Shown here piece by piece: positions 7,771-9,225 of a stretch of DNA of 9,225 nt. Each line of letters opens with the position of its first letter. The stretch's first letter is position 1. Origin of the DNA: Candidatus Njordarchaeota archaeon (GTDB lineage Archaea; Asgardarchaeota; Njordarchaeia; Njordarchaeales; Njordarchaeaceae); assembly GCA_029856625.1 (NCBI GenBank), contig JAHKLG010000041.1, positions 1 through 9,225 of the forward strand, read 5' to 3'. The notes below the pieces were generated by a model. It ran no database searches, was not told where the DNA came from, and saw only the letters and a list, made by a program, of their open reading frames with translations. Made by a program: the position numbers and the translations under genes.

Positions 7771-7775
7771 CACCT
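7771..7775 (-). promoter_or_regulatory. Ribosome binding site deciding the ilvD start
   Basis: AGGTG on the - strand ends six bases before the ATG at 7764. An upstream in-frame GTG (7773) lies within this element, so the ATG is preferred and the protein is three residues shorter than the longest frame. Confidence 0.65.
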
Positions 7776-7817
7776 AACACTTTCAAGAAAAAATCTATTA
7801 GCCTTCGTTATATTCAT

Positions 7818-7832
7818 AATAAAAGTTTTTAC
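7818..7832 (-). promoter_or_regulatory. BRE/TATA promoter of ilvD-glycerate kinase operon
   Basis: On the - strand GTAAAAA (BRE-like, 7826-7832) is followed by CTTTTATT (7818-7825), a good archaeal TATA box. A start about 25 nt downstream, near 7797, would leave a leader of about 33 nt containing the AGGTG site. No comparable element is clear in the short gap before the glycerate kinase, which supports one transcript. Confidence 0.55.
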
Positions 7833-7836
7833 AGCA

Positions 7837-7846
7837 ATCGATCGAT
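7837..7846. promoter_or_regulatory. Perfect 10-bp palindrome just upstream of the ilvD promoter
   Basis: ATCGATCGAT is self-complementary and lies four bases upstream of the BRE-like element on the - strand. Its position suits an activator or repressor site, but it stands alone and could be chance. Confidence 0.3.
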
Positions 7847-7851
7847 ACTTT

Positions 7852-7876
7852 TAATAAAAATAAACAGAGAAAAAAT
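7852..7876 (-). terminator. T-rich 3' end of the terC transcript
   Basis: Fifty bases past the terC stop the - strand carries TTTTTT (7870-7875), then a second T-rich stretch TTTATTTTTATT (7852-7863). Oligo-T tracts of this kind are the usual archaeal terminators. There is no stem-loop. The second stretch also abuts the palindrome upstream of the ilvD promoter. Confidence 0.4.
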
Positions 7877-7925
7877 TAGTTTAGTTTGATTGCTATTTTT
7901 TGCATAATTTTTAAATCAATGATTA

Positions 7926-8909
7926 TTAGGATATGCTCTGGGTAGTTTTTTTACTTTCAATAATGCTAGCTAAGAGAGATATTATGAACGATAGAGCTAG
8001 GATTGCCATCACGATGCCCAATGATAAGAAAACGGGAATTTCATATCCAAAGAATGACGCAATCATTTTTACTCCAAGGAATGCTAAGAGAATTCCTAGG
8101 CCCACATTTATGTACTTTAATTGCCTTATTAGGAGAACAATCAACATATATAACGCTCGTAAACCAAGAACAGCTAATAGATTGGATGTGTATGCTAGGA
8201 AGAAATCTGTAGTGACCGCTAATACTGCGGGAACAGAATCTACAGCGAAAACAATATCGGTTGTCTCTATAGCCAAGAGAACAATTATTAACGGCGTAAA
8301 TCTTAATATACCATTCTCTCGCACTAAGAAATGAGAACCATGGTACCTAGGAGTAATAGGAAGGAACTTCCTAGCAGCTCTTACTATCGGATTTTTCTCT
8401 GGATTAACTTCCTCTTCTCCTCTCCTCGTGCTAAGCTTTATTCCAGAGATTATAAGAATTATCCCAAAGATAATGATCGTCCAGTGGATACTCTTTATCA
8501 ACATTATTCCGCCAAGTATAAATGCTGCTCTAAAGAATGCTGCACTCAGGATACCAATTAATAAAACCTTGTGTTGATACCGATATTTAACACCAAAATA
8601 CCCAAAGATCGCATAGAAGACAAACATATTATCCATGCTTAAGGAGTACTCAATTGCATATGCTGTGTAGTACAAGAGTGCTGGTAGTACTCCATAAATG
8701 TAGAGTATATAAAGACCGAATGCAACGCCCACAGAGATCCAGACAAGTACCATTGTAAGCGTTTCCTTAAATGTGGGATCCCTATCTTCATGCTCCAGAG
8801 CTAAAACGTCTACTATAATTAATATAATGACTATTATATGGAATATTATCCAGAACCATAGGGGCGGGTGAGGAAGAGACGCATCATTTACACTCACTCT
8901 TTGCACCAT
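7926..8909 (-). CDS. TerC/Alx-family integral membrane protein, probable metal exporter
   Basis: A 327-residue membrane protein of the TerC family (LysE superfamily). Some bacterial members (Alx, MeeF/MeeY) are linked to manganese efflux and others to tellurite resistance. About eight or nine hydrophobic helices are visible. The two diagnostic acidic motifs are IEYSLSMDNMFVF (E87, D93, N94) and AIETTDIVFAVDSVPA (E215, D218, D224), separated by a charged cytosolic loop (about 160-200) ending in HFLVRENGILRFTP, as in Alx. TSNLLAVLGLRALY at 241-254 is also typical. Length matches Alx (about 320). The ATG at 8909 has no binding site ahead of it; GGTG at 8903-8906 precedes a GTG at 8897 by six bases, so the product may be four residues shorter. 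It lies 161 bp upstream of ilvD on the same strand but is separated from it by T-tracts and a promoter. Substrate is inferred only. Confidence 0.9.
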   Translation of the reverse strand: MVQRVSVNDASLPHPPLWFWIIFHIIVIILIIVDVLALEHEDRDPTFKETLTMVLVWISVGVAFGLYILYIYGVLPALLYYTAYAIEYSLSMDNMFVFYAIFGYFGVKYRYQHKVLLIGILSAAFFRAAFILGGIMLIKSIHWTIIIFGIILIISGIKLSTRRGEEEVNPEKNPIVRAARKFLPITPRYHGSHFLVRENGILRFTPLIIVLLAIETTDIVFAVDSVPAVLAVTTDFFLAYTSNLLAVLGLRALYMLIVLLIRQLKYINVGLGILLAFLGVKMIASFFGYEIPVFLSLGIVMAILALSFIISLLASIIESKKTTQSIS

Positions 8910-8965
8910 GTAAAATTCATTATAGTTTACTTCTGGAAAATCCCATCCTTATAACGCCATTTTAA

Positions 8966-8977
8966 TGCTGACCAGCA
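8966..8977. promoter_or_regulatory. Dyad TGCTG-AC-CAGCA in the terC promoter region
   Basis: A 12-bp element with five-base complementary arms around AC sits directly downstream of the TATA candidate at 8979-8987, between it and the expected transcription start. That is a typical repressor position in archaea. It is the most GC-rich patch in an otherwise AT-rich stretch. No regulator gene is nearby to match it with. Confidence 0.35.
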
Positions 8978-8978
8978 A

Positions 8979-8987
8979 TTTTTATAG
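8979..8987 (-). promoter_or_regulatory. Candidate TATA box for terC
   Basis: CTATAAAAA on the - strand would place a start near 8957 and a leader of about 50 nt. A second candidate, TTATAA at 8949-8954, would start near 8926 and give a leader of 17-29 nt. Neither has a strong purine-rich BRE, so the choice is open. Confidence 0.35.
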
Positions 8988-9042
8988 AAACGCTATTCAG
9001 CAAAATTTCTTATTATTAATTTTGCCATATATATAACTATAT

Positions 9043-9063
9043 ATTCTACATTAATTGTAGAAT
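9043..9063. repeat. Inverted repeat, 8-bp arms with 5-nt centre
   Basis: ATTCTACA and TGTAGAAT are exact reverse complements separated by TTAAT, making a 21-bp dyad. It could be a protein-binding site between the terC promoter region and the outward promoter on the right, or a hairpin in a transcript. It is not followed by a T-tract on either strand close enough to act as a bacterial-type terminator. Confidence 0.6.
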
Positions 9064-9140
9064 TACCCCATCTTTTCTTTCAAAATATTTTATTGATATA
9101 GTATTGATTAAAATATTAATAAAGAGAAAACATCATAATA

Positions 9141-9154
9141 GAAAGATTTAAAAA
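9141..9154 (+). promoter_or_regulatory. Promoter-like element reading out of the right edge
   Basis: GAAAG (9141-9145) followed by ATTTAAAAA (9146-9154) resembles a BRE plus TATA box. A start would be expected near 9177. No start codon with an open frame follows before the window ends, so the gene it serves, coding or RNA, would lie beyond 9225. Confidence 0.45.
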
Positions 9155-9225
9155 GATTTTTTCGGTAGGATTTCTCTGATTTTCGCTACAATAAATTGAA
9201 TCACTGAGTAATAATTCTAGGGATA

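Larger units (their letters stand above)
8910..9225. other. AT-rich intergenic region with no supported gene
   Basis: This 316-bp stretch upstream of terC has stops in all + strand frames. On the - strand only a short edge frame stays open (9116-9223, about 35 codons), and it has no recognisable features. It holds the terC promoter candidates and dyad, the inverted repeat at 9043-9063, a weak AT-only inverted repeat (9084-9092 with 9109-9117) and an outward promoter near 9141. I see no tRNA, rRNA or riboswitch. Confidence 0.6.

Noticed and set aside
7933..8334. A 133-codon + strand frame opposite terC
   Set aside because: Antisense of a clear TerC-family gene; rich in Arg, Asn and Thr with no domain.
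8965..9036. A 23-codon + strand frame in the terC upstream region
   Set aside because: No binding site, low-complexity Leu/Ile/Asn product, overlaps the terC promoter and dyad.
9084..9117. Inverted repeat AATATTTTA / TAAAATATT
   Set aside because: Made only of A and T in a very AT-rich region, so chance is likely.
9116..9223. A - strand frame open from the right edge to a TAA near 9116
   Set aside because: Only about 35 codons, AT-driven composition, and it overlaps the + strand promoter-like element. Not enough to call a partial gene.
8910..9225. A yybP-ykoY manganese riboswitch upstream of the TerC-family gene
   Set aside because: Bacterial alx/terC genes often carry one, but the conserved GC-rich core is not visible in this AT-rich stretch.

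Overview
The window looks like a chromosomal segment from a thermophilic archaeon, probably of the Thermoproteota (crenarchaeal) kind; the lineage is inferred. The reasons are an Mre11-Rad50 gene pair of archaeal type, BRE/TATA promoters of the CTTTTAA class, GGTG/GAGG-type ribosome binding sites, arginine written mostly as AGA/AGG, isoleucine often as ATA, and very tight gene packing. All complete genes belong to recognisable families. I see no mobile element, CRISPR array, tRNA, rRNA or clear horizontal-transfer signature.

Layout from left to right. (1) The tail of an unrecognised + strand gene ends at 161 and overlaps by 4 bp the stop of a - strand ZIP-family divalent-metal transporter (158-955). 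(2) A divergent promoter region of about 130 bp separates that transporter from mre11 (1093-2316, +), which is translationally coupled to rad50 (2313-4676, +) by a GTGA overlap. (3) Rad50 ends one base from the stop of a convergent - strand cluster: ilvD-type dehydratase (6106-7764) followed by MOFRL-family glycerate 2-kinase (4678-6057), probably one operon read from a promoter near 7818-7832. (4) A TerC/Alx-type membrane protein (7926-8909, -) lies upstream of ilvD, with its own promoter region in the AT-rich stretch 8910-9225. That stretch also holds a dyad near the terC promoter, an 8-bp-arm inverted repeat, and a + strand promoter-like element pointing out of the window.

Three themes emerge. 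Mre11-Rad50 is the DNA double-strand-break end-processing complex, here without the HerA and NurA genes often next to it in archaea. The ilvD-glycerate kinase pair suggests either branched-chain amino-acid synthesis beside an unrelated kinase, or a sugar-acid (non-phosphorylative Entner-Doudoroff) role for a promiscuous dehydratase. The two membrane proteins at the flanks, ZIP (metal uptake) and TerC (often manganese export), are both metal-homeostasis families but sit in separate transcription units. Nothing here amounts to a clear new system; the most useful leads are the operon link, the regulatory dyads, the corrected starts and the compact Rad50.
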